Source: Streptoverticillium olivoreticuli subsp. olivoreticuli (GTDB taxonomy: Bacteria > Actinomycetota > Actinomycetes > Streptomycetales > Streptomycetaceae). From it: a DNA stretch of 64,000 nucleotides. Below the pieces are notes generated by a model. That model saw only the letters and a list, made by a program, of their open reading frames with translations. It was not told the origin of the DNA and did not search any database. Where the stretch lies: the NCBI RefSeq assembly GCF_003391135.1, contig NZ_CP031455.1:6680001-6744000 (forward strand), given 5' to 3'. A program made the position numbers and the translations under genes. The number at the start of each line of letters is the position of its first letter. Within the stretch, counting starts at the first letter, position 1. This document shows, one piece after another, positions 50,109-58,165 of this stretch.

Positions 50109-51054
50109 GTCGCCCAGGGCCGACGCGCCGGAGGATGCCGCCTCGTTCCAGGCGGCTCGACCGGCCCAGAAAGCCCGGGACACTGCGGACGGACCGGTGG
50201 ATTCGGAGAACGACGGCGTGACACCCGGTGACGACGCCGAGGAGCCGGGCGGGCAGCAGCCCAAGAAGCAACGATCCTTCTGGAAAGAGCTGCCGATCCT
50301 CGTCGGCATCGCCCTGGTGCTCGCGCTGCTCATCAAGACTTTTCTTGTCCAGGCGTTCTCGATTCCTTCCGACTCGATGCAGAACACCCTCCAGCGCGGC
50401 GACCGGGTGCTGGTGGACAAACTGACTCCCTGGTTCGGGTCCAAGCCCGAGCGGGGCGAAGTGGTCGTCTTCCACGACCCGGGCAAGGGCGACCAGAGCT
50501 GGCTCGGCCCCGATACCCAGCAGCAGAATTCCGGCCCCTTCGGGCGCGGTGTGCAAAAGGTTCTGAGCTTCGTCGGCCTGATGCCGTCGGCCGAGGAGAA
50601 GGACCTCATCAAGCGGGTCATCGCCGTCGGCGGCGACACCGTGGAGTGCCAGGGCCAGGGCGGTCCGGTGAAGGTCAACGGCAAGGCGCTCGACGAGAAG
50701 TCGTACATCTTCCAGGGCAACTCCCCGTGCGACGACAAGCCGTTCGCCCCGGTCAAGGTCCCCAAGGACCACATCTGGGTGATGGGCGACCACCGCCAGG
50801 ACTCGCTGGACTCCCGCTACCACCCCGACCTGTACAACGGCACGGTGCCGGTCAAGGACGTCGTCGGCCGCGCCTTCAGCGTCGCCTGGCCGATCGACCG
50901 CTGGTCCTTCCTCTCGGTGCCGGGCACCTTCGACCAGTCCGGGCTGAACGCCGCGGCCGCGGCGACGCCCTCGGCGCTCGGTCTCGCGGGCGCGGTGCCG
51001 CTGGTGCTGTGGCGCCGCCGCCGGATCGCCGGGAAGACCGCGTCGAAGGGCTGA
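50038..51054 (+). CDS. Type I signal peptidase (third, SipY position)
   Basis: A 338-residue S26 peptidase. An acidic, disordered head of ~80 residues, helix ~85-105 (LPILVGIALVLALLIKTFLV), Ser in SIPSDSMQNTL, Lys in DLIKRVIAVGGDTV, box GDHRQDSLDSRYH and a short C-terminal hydrophobic stretch (ALGLAGAVPLVLW) with basic end. I chose GTG 50038, 5 nt after AGAGAGGAG; it overlaps the previous gene by 71 nt in another frame. A GTG at 50020 is possible but badly placed. Confidence 0.93.
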   Translation: MGDLAVGARSGHGEPEKRPGGTDESPRADAPEDAASFQAARPAQKARDTADGPVDSENDGVTPGDDAEEPGGQQPKKQRSFWKELPILVGIALVLALLIKTFLVQAFSIPSDSMQNTLQRGDRVLVDKLTPWFGSKPERGEVVVFHDPGKGDQSWLGPDTQQQNSGPFGRGVQKVLSFVGLMPSAEEKDLIKRVIAVGGDTVECQGQGGPVKVNGKALDEKSYIFQGNSPCDDKPFAPVKVPKDHIWVMGDHRQDSLDSRYHPDLYNGTVPVKDVVGRAFSVAWPIDRWSFLSVPGTFDQSGLNAAAAATPSALGLAGAVPLVLWRRRRIAGKTASKG

Positions 51055-51074
51055 CCCGCGTCCGTACCGCCCGG

Positions 51075-51080
51075 TAAGGT
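51075..51080 (+). promoter_or_regulatory. Candidate -10 (TAAGGT) of the fourth signal peptidase gene
   Basis: TAAGGT ends 9 nt before ATG 51090. This fits the report that sipZ of S. lividans begins a separate operon. Confidence 0.5.
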
Positions 51081-51089
51081 GCGATCCCC

Positions 51090-51914
51090 ATGCCCGAGGG
51101 CATGCGGAATCCGATCTTTACGGGGGCGGGAGCGGGCATGAGCGGAGCGGGACGCGAGGACGACGGCCACGGCCGCGCGGGCAGAGTGCTGTCCGGGCTG
51201 GCCGTGGCCGTCGGCTGTGTGCTCTTCCTCGGTGGATTCGTGTGGGGCGCCCTGCTGTACCAGCCGTACACCGTTCCCACGGACTCGATGGAGCCGACCA
51301 TCATGCGCGGCGACCGGGTGCTCGCCGAGCGCGTCGACGGCGGCGAGGTGCGGCGCGGGGACGTCGTGGTCTTCAAGGACAAGGTCTGGGGCGACATGCC
51401 CATGCTCAAGCGCGTCGTCGGGATCGGCGGCGACAAGGTCGAGTGCTGCGACCGGCAGGGCCGGATGACGATCAACGGCAAGCCGGTCGACGAGCCGTAT
51501 CTGGCGGCCGGGAGCCCGGCGTCGATCACGGCCTTCTCGACCACCGTGCCCGACGGGCAGCTCTTCCTCATCGGCGACCACCGCACCACCTCGGTCGACT
51601 CCCGTTCCCACCTGTCCGACGCGTCCCACGGCGCGGTGCCCCGGAGCGCGGTGAAGGGGCGGGTGGACGCCATCGCCTGGCCGATGGGCAGCTGGGGGAT
51701 GATGGACAGACCCCGGGCGTTCGCCGGGCTGCCGGGCGGCACGTCCCACCCCGGCCCGCTGCCCCTGGTGCTGGCCTCGGTGGTCGTCGGAGCGCTGCTC
51801 GTCCTCGGCGGAGCGGCGTACGGACCGATGGCGCGCCGCCTGACGCCACGGCGCGGGGCCGGGCGGAACGGCGGCCCCGGCGGTGGGAAGGGAGTGACGG
51901 CGGGTGTCGGGTGA
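51090..51914 (+). CDS. Type I signal peptidase (fourth, SipZ position)
   Basis: A 274-residue, more divergent S26 peptidase: helix ~33-53 (VLSGLAVAVGCVLFLGGFVW), Ser in TVPTDSMEPTI, Lys in PMLKRVVGIGGDKV and GDHRTTSVDSRSH. A second C-terminal membrane helix (~232-250, PLVLASVVVGALLVLGGAAY) gives an N-in/C-in topology. ATG 51090 is favoured by a -10 9 nt upstream; ATG 51138 would shorten the head by 16 residues. It overlaps the NUDIX gene by 11 nt. Confidence 0.93.
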   Translation: MPEGMRNPIFTGAGAGMSGAGREDDGHGRAGRVLSGLAVAVGCVLFLGGFVWGALLYQPYTVPTDSMEPTIMRGDRVLAERVDGGEVRRGDVVVFKDKVWGDMPMLKRVVGIGGDKVECCDRQGRMTINGKPVDEPYLAAGSPASITAFSTTVPDGQLFLIGDHRTTSVDSRSHLSDASHGAVPRSAVKGRVDAIAWPMGSWGMMDRPRAFAGLPGGTSHPGPLPLVLASVVVGALLVLGGAAYGPMARRLTPRRGAGRNGGPGGGKGVTAGVG

Positions 51915-52461
51915 GGTGCCCCGGCCCGAGGGACCGGGACCGGACGGCCTGCCGGTCGACGACGGCCCGCAGGCCCCTGGAGGGCCGCGCAGGGCCTCGC
52001 GGGTCGTCCTGCTCGACCCCTGGGACCGGATCCTGCTCCTCCACGGCTTCGAGCCCGACGACCCGGCCACCACCTGGTGGTTCACCCCGGGCGGCGGGCT
52101 GGAGGACGACGAGACCTGGGAGCAGGCCGCGCGCCGGGAGCTCGCCGAGGAGACCGGGATCACCGACATCGAGCTGGGCCCGCCGCTGTGGCGGCGCAGC
52201 TGCTCCTTCCCCTTCGACGGGCGCCGCTGGGACCAGGACGAGTGCTACTACCTGGCCCGCACCCGGCAGGCCGCGGTGTGGACCGGGGGCGAGACGGAGC
52301 TGGAGCGGCGCAGCGTCACGGGGCTGCGCTGGTGGACGTGCGGGGAACTCCTCGCGACCCGTGAGACGGTGTATCCGACCAGGCTCGCCGAGCTGCTGCG
52401 TACGCTGCTCGACGAGGGACCCCCGAGTACGCCGGTGCTCCTGGAGACGGAGCGGGCCTGA
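51904..52461 (+). CDS. NUDIX hydrolase
   Basis: A 185-residue NUDIX protein. The Nudix box is visible as GGGLEDDETWEQAARRELAEETGI (~60-83, matching GX5EX7REUXEEXGU). It hydrolyses a nucleoside diphosphate derivative; the substrate is unknown. The start overlaps the sipZ-like gene, so it is co-translated with it, and DUF2469 follows. Confidence 0.93.
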   Translation: MSGEVPRPEGPGPDGLPVDDGPQAPGGPRRASRVVLLDPWDRILLLHGFEPDDPATTWWFTPGGGLEDDETWEQAARRELAEETGITDIELGPPLWRRSCSFPFDGRRWDQDECYYLARTRQAAVWTGGETELERRSVTGLRWWTCGELLATRETVYPTRLAELLRTLLDEGPPSTPVLLETERA

Positions 52462-52500
52462 CGCACAATAGGGGGACGCACGGCTGAAGGGGAACATGCC

Positions 52501-52809
52501 ATGAGCGCCGAGGACCTCGAGAAGTACGAGACCGAGATGGAGCTGAAGCTCTACCGGGAGTACCGCGATGTCGTCGGTCTGTTCAAATACGTGATCGAGA
52601 CCGAGCGGCGCTTCTACCTCACCAATGACTATGAGATGCAGGTGCACTCCGTCCAGGGCGAGGTCTTCTTCGAGGTCTCGATGGCCGACGCCTGGGTGTG
52701 GGACATGTACCGGCCGGCGCGCTTCGTCAAACAGGTGCGGGTGCTCACCTTCAAGGACGTGAACATCGAGGAGCTCAACAAGAGCGATCTCGACCTCCCG
52801 GGTGGCTGA
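52501..52809 (+). CDS. DUF2469 family protein
   Basis: A 102-residue, strongly conserved actinobacterial protein (MSAEDLEKYETEMELKLYREYRDVVGLFKYVIETERRFYLT in part), rich in aromatic and acidic residues, no membrane segment. Function unknown. GAAGGGGAAC precedes the ATG. CACAAT at 52464-52469 may be a -10. Its 3' end overlaps a possible GTG start of the next frame and adjoins two DnaA-box-like sites. Confidence 0.9.
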   Translation: MSAEDLEKYETEMELKLYREYRDVVGLFKYVIETERRFYLTNDYEMQVHSVQGEVFFEVSMADAWVWDMYRPARFVKQVRVLTFKDVNIEELNKSDLDLPGG

Positions 52810-52810
52810 G

Positions 52811-52837
52811 TTATCCACAACCGGCGGGTTATCCACC
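52811..52837 (+). promoter_or_regulatory. Two DnaA-box-like sites
   Basis: TTATCCACA (52811-52819) matches the classical DnaA box exactly; TTATCCACC (52829-52837) differs at one base. They are direct repeats with starts 18 bp apart, just past DUF2469 and before the yraN start. A binding role is not shown by sequence alone. Confidence 0.45.
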
Positions 52838-52891
52838 AAGATCCAACAATGGGGCGTGGTCGCGGCACAGTCGGTGCCGGAGGTGGTGACC

Positions 52892-53368
52892 ATGCTTCGA
52901 CCGGAGCGGTCGGCGGGATCAGCGGGAAAGGCGGGGCCGGGGAGTTCTTTCACGGCGGCGGGATCGGCGGGATCGGCGGGGCCTTCGGGGTCGGCCGGAT
53001 CGTCCGAGGGCTTCGCGCGACAGGCGCTCGGCCGCTACGGCGAGGAGCTGGCGGTGCGCCGGCTCACGGAGGCCGGGATAAGGATCCTGGACCGCAATTG
53101 GCGCTGCCGGGACGGCGAGATCGACATCGTCGCGTCCGATGGTGACGCCCTGGTGGTCTGCGAGGTGAAGACCCGGCGCGCGGGCCCCTACGAACACCCG
53201 ATGGCGGCGGTGCGGACCGGGAAGGCCGACCGGCTGCGCAGGCTCGCCGGGCGATGGCTGGAGCGGAACGGGGGACCGCCGCCGGGCGGGGTGCGGATCG
53301 ACCTCGTGGGCGTGGTCGTCCCCGACCGGGGAGCGCCCTCCGTGGAGCACGCCAAGGGGGTGGCGTGA
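52892..53368 (+). CDS. yraN: YraN family (UPF0102) nuclease-fold protein
   Basis: A 158-residue protein. A low-complexity Gly/Ser/Ala head (~1-38) leads to the YraN domain: GRYGEELAVRRLTEAGIRILDRNWRCRDGEIDIVASDGDALVVCEVKTR, with the D-x-n-EVK restriction-endonuclease-like active-site pattern (GEIDIV, CEVKTR). The role is unknown, probably in DNA handling. ATG 52892 has GGAGGTGG 5 nt upstream and is preferred over GTG 52802, whose extra 30 residues run over DnaA-box-like sites. Its stop overlaps the comM start. Confidence 0.9.
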   Translation: MLRPERSAGSAGKAGPGSSFTAAGSAGSAGPSGSAGSSEGFARQALGRYGEELAVRRLTEAGIRILDRNWRCRDGEIDIVASDGDALVVCEVKTRRAGPYEHPMAAVRTGKADRLRRLAGRWLERNGGPPPGGVRIDLVGVVVPDRGAPSVEHAKGVA

Positions 53369-54987
53369 TGGGATTCGCCCGCACGTGCTCGGTGGCCCTG
53401 GTCGGGGTCGAGGGCGTCCTGGTCGAGGTCCAGGCCGGCCTGGAACCGGGCATCGCCGCCTTCACCCTGGTCGGCCTGCCGGACAAGAGCCTCCAGGAGA
53501 GCCGCGACAGGGTCCGCTCGGCCGTGGTGAACTCCGGTGCGGAGTGGCCGCAGAAGAAGCTGACGGTGGGGCTCAGCCCGGCGTCGGTCCCCAAGGGCGG
53601 CAGCGGCTTCGACCTCGCGGTGGCCTGCGCGGTCCTGGGCGCCGCCGAGCGGATCGACCCACGCCAGATCGCCGACCTGGTGATGATCGGCGAGCTCGGC
53701 CTTGACGGCCGGGTCCGGCCGGTCCGCGGCGTCCTGCCCGCGGTGCTCGCCGCCGCCGACGCGGGCTACCGCCAGGTGGTCGTCGCCGAGCAGACGGCCG
53801 CGGAGGCGTCCCTGGTGCCCGAGGTCTCGGTCCTCGGCGTCCGCAGCCTGCGCCAGCTGATCGCGGTCCTCTCGGACGAACCCGTGCCGGAGGAGGAACC
53901 GATCGAGGACGGGCGTCCCGACCCGACGCTGGCGGGGCTGTCGGTGGCCGGGGCCGGGATCGGGACCGGGGTGCTCTGCGGGGTCGGCGCCGCGCTCCAC
54001 GTCCCCGACCTGGCCGAGGTCGCGGGCCAGCACCTGGCCCGCAAGGCCCTGGAGGTCGCGGCCGCGGGCGGTCACCACCTCTACCTCAAGGGGCCGCCGG
54101 GAGCGGGCAAGACGATGCTGGCGGAGCGGCTGCCAGGCCTGTTGCCACCGCTGACGTCCCAGGAGGCCCTGGAGGTCACGGCGGTGCACTCCGTCGCCGG
54201 CGTCCTGCCACCCGGCAAGCCACTGGTGCACGCTCCGCCGTACTGCGCGCCCCACCACTCGGCGACGATGGCGGCCCTCGTGGGCGGCGGCAACGGCCTG
54301 CCGCGCCCCGGCGCGGTGTCCCTGGCCCACAGGGGCGTGCTGTTCCTCGACGAGGCACCGGAGTTCAGCGGCCGGGCGCTGGACGCCCTGAGACAGCCGC
54401 TCGAGTCCGGTCACGTCGTGGTGGCCCGCTCGGCGGGGATGATGCAGATGCCCGCGCGGTTCCTCCTGGCCATGGCCGCGAATCCCTGTCCTTGTGGCCG
54501 GCACTCGCAGCTGGGGGAGGAGTGCGAGTGCTCGCCGACCGCGATCCGCCGCTATCAGGCCAGGCTGTCGGGCCCGTTGCTGGACCGGGTCGACCTGCGG
54601 GTCAGGGTGGAGGCGGTGACCCGGGCCGAACTGACCGGCAGGGACGGGGCGGCGGAGAACACCGAGACGGTGGCCGCGCGCGTGCGCGAGGCACGGGAGC
54701 GGGCCGCCGCCCGGTACCGGGCCACCCCGTGGAGCACCAACGGTGAGATGCCGGGCCACGAGCTGCGCAGCCGATGGCACCCCCTGCCCGGAGCCCTCAA
54801 GGAAGCCGAACGCGACATGGAGTGCGGCCTGCTGACGGCCCGGGGCCTCGACCGGGTCCTCAGGGTCGCCTGGACCGTCGCCGACCTCGCCGGACACGAC
54901 CGCCCGGATGCGGAGGACGTGGCGCAGGCCCTCCATCTGCGCACCGGCTTCACCCGGGGGGTCCCGGCCGAGGCGGGAGCGAGGTGA
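53368..54987 (+). CDS. YifB/ComM-type AAA+ ATPase (Mg chelatase-like)
   Basis: A 539-residue protein. The N-terminal ~170 residues are the Lon-protease-like ChlI domain (GFARTCSVALVGVEG; GLPDKSLQESRDRVRSAV). The AAA+ core has Walker A GPPGAGKTML (~244-253), Walker B VLFLDEAPEF (~328-337) and the Cys cluster NPCPCGRHSQLGEECEC. ComM relatives are branch-migration helicases in natural transformation. It lies between yraN and dprA with overlapping starts and stops, a DNA uptake/processing-like cassette common to actinobacteria that are not known to be transformable. Confidence 0.92.
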   Translation: MGFARTCSVALVGVEGVLVEVQAGLEPGIAAFTLVGLPDKSLQESRDRVRSAVVNSGAEWPQKKLTVGLSPASVPKGGSGFDLAVACAVLGAAERIDPRQIADLVMIGELGLDGRVRPVRGVLPAVLAAADAGYRQVVVAEQTAAEASLVPEVSVLGVRSLRQLIAVLSDEPVPEEEPIEDGRPDPTLAGLSVAGAGIGTGVLCGVGAALHVPDLAEVAGQHLARKALEVAAAGGHHLYLKGPPGAGKTMLAERLPGLLPPLTSQEALEVTAVHSVAGVLPPGKPLVHAPPYCAPHHSATMAALVGGGNGLPRPGAVSLAHRGVLFLDEAPEFSGRALDALRQPLESGHVVVARSAGMMQMPARFLLAMAANPCPCGRHSQLGEECECSPTAIRRYQARLSGPLLDRVDLRVRVEAVTRAELTGRDGAAENTETVAARVREARERAAARYRATPWSTNGEMPGHELRSRWHPLPGALKEAERDMECGLLTARGLDRVLRVAWTVADLAGHDRPDAEDVAQALHLRTGFTRGVPAEAGAR

Positions 54988-56321
54988 TGCGCGGGCGCCG
55001 GAGAACGGGGGAGGGGCCCGAGGACGGAGGCGGCTCCGGAGGCGCGGGCGGGCCACGGTCCGGAAGCGGCACCCGGGGCAGGGCCGCCCCCGACGCCGGG
55101 GGCTCCCGGACCGGGACTCCCGGACCCGAGCCGCCCGGGGACCGCGCACCCGGCCTCGGGGAGCGGCTCGCGCGCGTGGCGCTGACGCGGCTCACCGAAC
55201 CGGGGGACGAGCGAGTGGGGCGCTGGCTGCGGGAGCTCGGTGCCGAGGGGCTGATGCGGGGGCTGACCGGAGCGGGACCGCCGCCCCCGGGCGCGGGGAA
55301 GGAACGGCTCGCGGGGTGCCGGGCGCGGGCGTCGACGCTCGACCCCCGTCGCGATCTCGGCACCGTCGCCGGGCTGGGCGGCCGCTTCCTCTGCCCGGGC
55401 GACCGGGAGTGGCCGGGGCAGCTGAACGACCTCGGTGACGCCCGCCCCGTCGGCCTCTGGGTGCGGGGCGAGGCCAACCTCCGGCTGTGGGCCCTGCGGT
55501 CCGTCGCCGTCGTCGGCGCCCGGGCCTGCACCGACTACGGCTCCCATGTCTCGGCCACCCTCGGCGCCGGGCTCGCCGAGCTCGGCTGGGTGGTGGTCTC
55601 GGGGGCCGCCCACGGGGTGGACGGCGCGGCGCACCGGGGAGCGCTCGCCGCCGGCGGCGCGACCGTCGCGGTGCTGGCGTGCGGGGTGGACGTGCCCTAT
55701 CCACGCGGGCACGCCGAGTTGATCGGCCGGATCGCGGAACAGGGTCTGGTGCTGGCCGAGTTGCCGCCCGGCGGCCACCCGACGCGCAGCCGCTTCGTCC
55801 TGCGCAACCGTGTCATCGCGGCGTTGACGCGCGGGACGGTGGTCGTGGAGGCGCAGTACCGCAGCGGATCCCTGGTCACGGCGCGGCGCGCCCGGGAGCT
55901 GGGGCGGCACACGATGGGCGTTCCCGGCCCGGTCACCTCGGGGCTCTCGGCAGGTGTCCATGAACTCCTGCGCGAGGACGCGTGCCTGGTCACCGACGCC
56001 GCCGAGATCGCCGAGCTGGTCGGTGGCATGGGCGAGCTCGCCCCCGAGCGGCGCGGCCCCGTCGTGCCCCGGGACCTGCTCACCCCCGCGCTGACCGCGG
56101 TGCTCGAAGCGGTGCCCGGAGGGCCCGGCGGCGACCGCGACCTCGTCGCCCGCAACGCCTGCCGGGACCGGGACCGGACCCTCCGCGGGCTCCATGAACT
56201 CCAGGCCCTCGGCTTCGTCGAACGCTCCGGTGATCACTGGAAGTTGGCGGGCCCGACGTCAACATCCGGCACCACCAAGCCCCCCGGACGGCGCCCGTCC
56301 GTGCGGCGAGGCGGTTCTTGA
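54987..56321 (+). CDS. dprA: DNA-processing protein DprA
   Basis: DprA (444 aa) loads RecA on single-stranded DNA in transformation; its role in Streptomyces is unclear. A long Gly/Arg-rich head (~1-50), then the Rossmann-fold core: SVAVVGARACTDYGSHVSATL, VVSGAAHGVDGAAHRGAL and RNRVIAALTRGTVVVEAQYRSGSL. The C-terminal winged helix region ends around GLHELQALGFVERSGDHWKL. The start ATG 54987 (or GTG 54984) overlaps the comM-like stop. Confidence 0.94.
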   Translation: MRGRRRTGEGPEDGGGSGGAGGPRSGSGTRGRAAPDAGGSRTGTPGPEPPGDRAPGLGERLARVALTRLTEPGDERVGRWLRELGAEGLMRGLTGAGPPPPGAGKERLAGCRARASTLDPRRDLGTVAGLGGRFLCPGDREWPGQLNDLGDARPVGLWVRGEANLRLWALRSVAVVGARACTDYGSHVSATLGAGLAELGWVVVSGAAHGVDGAAHRGALAAGGATVAVLACGVDVPYPRGHAELIGRIAEQGLVLAELPPGGHPTRSRFVLRNRVIAALTRGTVVVEAQYRSGSLVTARRARELGRHTMGVPGPVTSGLSAGVHELLREDACLVTDAAEIAELVGGMGELAPERRGPVVPRDLLTPALTAVLEAVPGGPGGDRDLVARNACRDRDRTLRGLHELQALGFVERSGDHWKLAGPTSTSGTTKPPGRRPSVRRGGS

Positions 56322-56591
56322 CCTGGGGCGATCGGGTGAAAGGGTTAAGGGGGTGACCGCGGGAGCCGATACGGCCAACCCGCCGCGGCCGCCGGGCGAT
56401 CCGGCAGTCGGACTCCGGGAGCGCGGCCAGTGGAACCTATCCGCATATCGACCGAAGGGGCTCTCCTCGCGCACCGCAGCGCGTCAGTCACGCTACGCTC
56501 ACGGGAATCCAGCCATTCGTACCACTCCATTCACATCCCCATTCACGTCACGTCTCCATTCACGTCACAGCAGAACGGCTCAAGACGACGA
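56322..56591 (+). promoter_or_regulatory. whiG upstream region with three CCATTCAC(A/G)TC repeats
   Basis: Three direct repeats: CCATTCACATC at 56527-56537, CCATTCACGTC at 56539-56549 and CCATTCACGTC at 56556-56566, ending 25 nt before the whiG ATG. Upstream, 56485-56502 has AGTCAC and CTCAC elements; whiG is a known BldD target in S. coelicolor, but I could not fit a clear BldD box. Confidence 0.5.
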
Positions 56592-57428
56592 ATGCCCCAG
56601 CACACCTCCGGGTCCGATCGCGCGGCGGCACCGCCCGCAGCACGCGGGCCCGTGCGCCCTCCCGCACCCTCGACGCTCGATGAGCTGTGGCGGTCGTACA
56701 AGGCCTCGGGCGACGACCGGCTGCGGGAGCAATTGATCCTCCACTACTCGCCGCTGGTGAAGTATGTGGCGGGGCGGGTCAGCGTCGGTCTGCCGCCCAA
56801 TGTCGAGCAGGCGGACTTTGTTTCCTCCGGGGTCTTCGGACTCATCGACGCCATCGAGAAGTTCGACCCCACGCGAGAGATCAAGTTCGAGACCTATGCC
56901 ATCACCCGCATCCGCGGGGCGATGATCGACGAATTGCGGGCCCTGGACTGGATCCCGCGCTCGGTCCGCCAGAAAGCGCGTGCCGTCGAGCGCGCGTACG
57001 CCACCTTGGAGGCGGCGCTGCGCCGCACGCCCTCGGAAGCCGAGGTGGCGGCGGAGATGGGCATCGCCGTCGAGGAACTGCACAGCGTCTTCAGCCAGTT
57101 GTCGCTGGCCAACGTCGTGGCCCTGGAGGACCTGCTGCACGTCGGCGCCGAGGGCGGTGAGCGGCTGAGCCTGATGGACACGCTCGAGGACACCGCCGCG
57201 GACGACCCCGTCGAGGTGGCCGAGGACCGCGAGCTGCGCAGGCTGCTCGCCCGCGCGATCAACACCCTTCCCGAGCGGGAGAAGACGGTGGTCACGCTCT
57301 ATTACTACGAGGGCCTCACCCTGGCCGAGATCGGCCATGTGCTCGGCGTCACGGAGAGCCGGGTCAGCCAGATCCACACCAAGTCGGTCCTCCAGCTGAG
57401 GGCGAAACTGGCGGACATAGGACGCTGA
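56592..57428 (+). CDS. whiG: Sporulation sigma factor WhiG
   Basis: WhiG (278 aa), the flagellar-type (sigma-28 family) sigma factor that commits aerial hyphae to sporulation and drives whiH and whiI. Regions 2 (LDELWRSYKASGD ... FVSSGVFGLIDAIEKFDP, KFETYAITRIRGAMIDELR), 3 and 4 (LPEREKTVVTLYYYEGLTLAEIGHVLGVTESRVSQIH) are intact. The start MPQHTSGSDRAA matches the S. coelicolor protein, fixing ATG 56592. No good ribosome site. Its anti-sigma factor RsiG is not in the window. Confidence 0.97.
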   Translation: MPQHTSGSDRAAAPPAARGPVRPPAPSTLDELWRSYKASGDDRLREQLILHYSPLVKYVAGRVSVGLPPNVEQADFVSSGVFGLIDAIEKFDPTREIKFETYAITRIRGAMIDELRALDWIPRSVRQKARAVERAYATLEAALRRTPSEAEVAAEMGIAVEELHSVFSQLSLANVVALEDLLHVGAEGGERLSLMDTLEDTAADDPVEVAEDRELRRLLARAINTLPEREKTVVTLYYYEGLTLAEIGHVLGVTESRVSQIHTKSVLQLRAKLADIGR

Positions 57429-57571
57429 CCGCGCCTGCCGACCACCACCGGACCCCGACGGGCCCTCCCTTCACGCCGCTCCGCGCGCTCGCCCCGGTCG
57501 TCGCGGGCCCGCCGGAACGCCGCCCCGCGGGGAAACGTGCCGTCGGCGTCGTCCCGGTCGGCGGATATCCG

Positions 57572-57577
57572 TAAAGT
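57572..57577 (+). promoter_or_regulatory. Candidate -10 (TAAAGT), leaderless start
   Basis: TAAAGT ends 6 nt before the GTG at 57584 of the TetR gene; no ribosome site. Confidence 0.45.
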
Positions 57578-57583
57578 GGAGCC

Positions 57584-58165
57584 GTGCCCAGGATTCGAGC
57601 GGCCTCAGTGGCCGAGCACCGGACGATGCAGCGCGACGCCCTGCTGGACGCCGCACGTTCCCTGCTGTCCGAAGGCGGTACGGAGGCCTTGACCTTCCCC
57701 GCGCTGGCCGAGCGCACCGGGCTGGCACGGTCCTCGGTCTATGAGTACTTCCGTTCGCGGGCCGCGGTCGTCGAGGAGCTGTGCGCCGTCGACTTCCCCG
57801 TCTGGGCGGCCGAGGTCGAGGCCGCCATGGAGCGCGCGGAGACGCCCGAGGCGAAGATCGAGGCGTATGTGCGGCAGCAGCTGGCGCTCGTCGGCGACCG
57901 GCGTCACCGCGCCGTGGTCGCCATCTCCGCGGGTGAGCTGGACTCCGGCGCGCGCGAGAAGATCCGCGCCGCGCACGGCGGGCTGGTGACCATGGTGGTC
58001 GAGGCCCTCGTCGCCCTCGGCCATGAGCAGCCCCGCCTCGCCGCGATGCTCCTCCAGGGAGTGGTGGACGCGGCGGTCCGCCGCATCGAGCTCGGCGCGG
58101 CCGAGGAGCCGCACCGCATCACCGAGGCGGCCGTGTCCATGGCCCTGCGCGGGGTCCGGGGCTGA
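57584..58165 (+). CDS. TetR-family transcriptional regulator
   Basis: A 193-residue regulator. The helix-turn-helix spans ~22-66 (RDALLDAARSLLSEGGTEAL, then ALAERTGLARSSVYEYFRSRAAVVEEL), with a helical ligand-binding C-terminal half. Target and ligand unknown; its neighbours whiG and an M23 peptidase are candidates only by position. The reading frame of the convergent M23 peptidase runs antisense through nearly all of this gene. Confidence 0.88.
   Translation: MPRIRAASVAEHRTMQRDALLDAARSLLSEGGTEALTFPALAERTGLARSSVYEYFRSRAAVVEELCAVDFPVWAAEVEAAMERAETPEAKIEAYVRQQLALVGDRRHRAVVAISAGELDSGAREKIRAAHGGLVTMVVEALVALGHEQPRLAAMLLQGVVDAAVRRIELGAAEEPHRITEAAVSMALRGVRG

Noticed and set aside
48215..51914. Four signal peptidases as a novel duplication
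   Set aside because: A cluster of four type I signal peptidases at this locus is already known in Streptomyces (SipW, X, Y, Z).
52802..52891. Upstream GTG 52802 as the yraN start
   Set aside because: It has no ribosome site and would encode unconserved residues across DnaA-box-like sites, whereas ATG 52892 has GGAGGTGG at ideal spacing.
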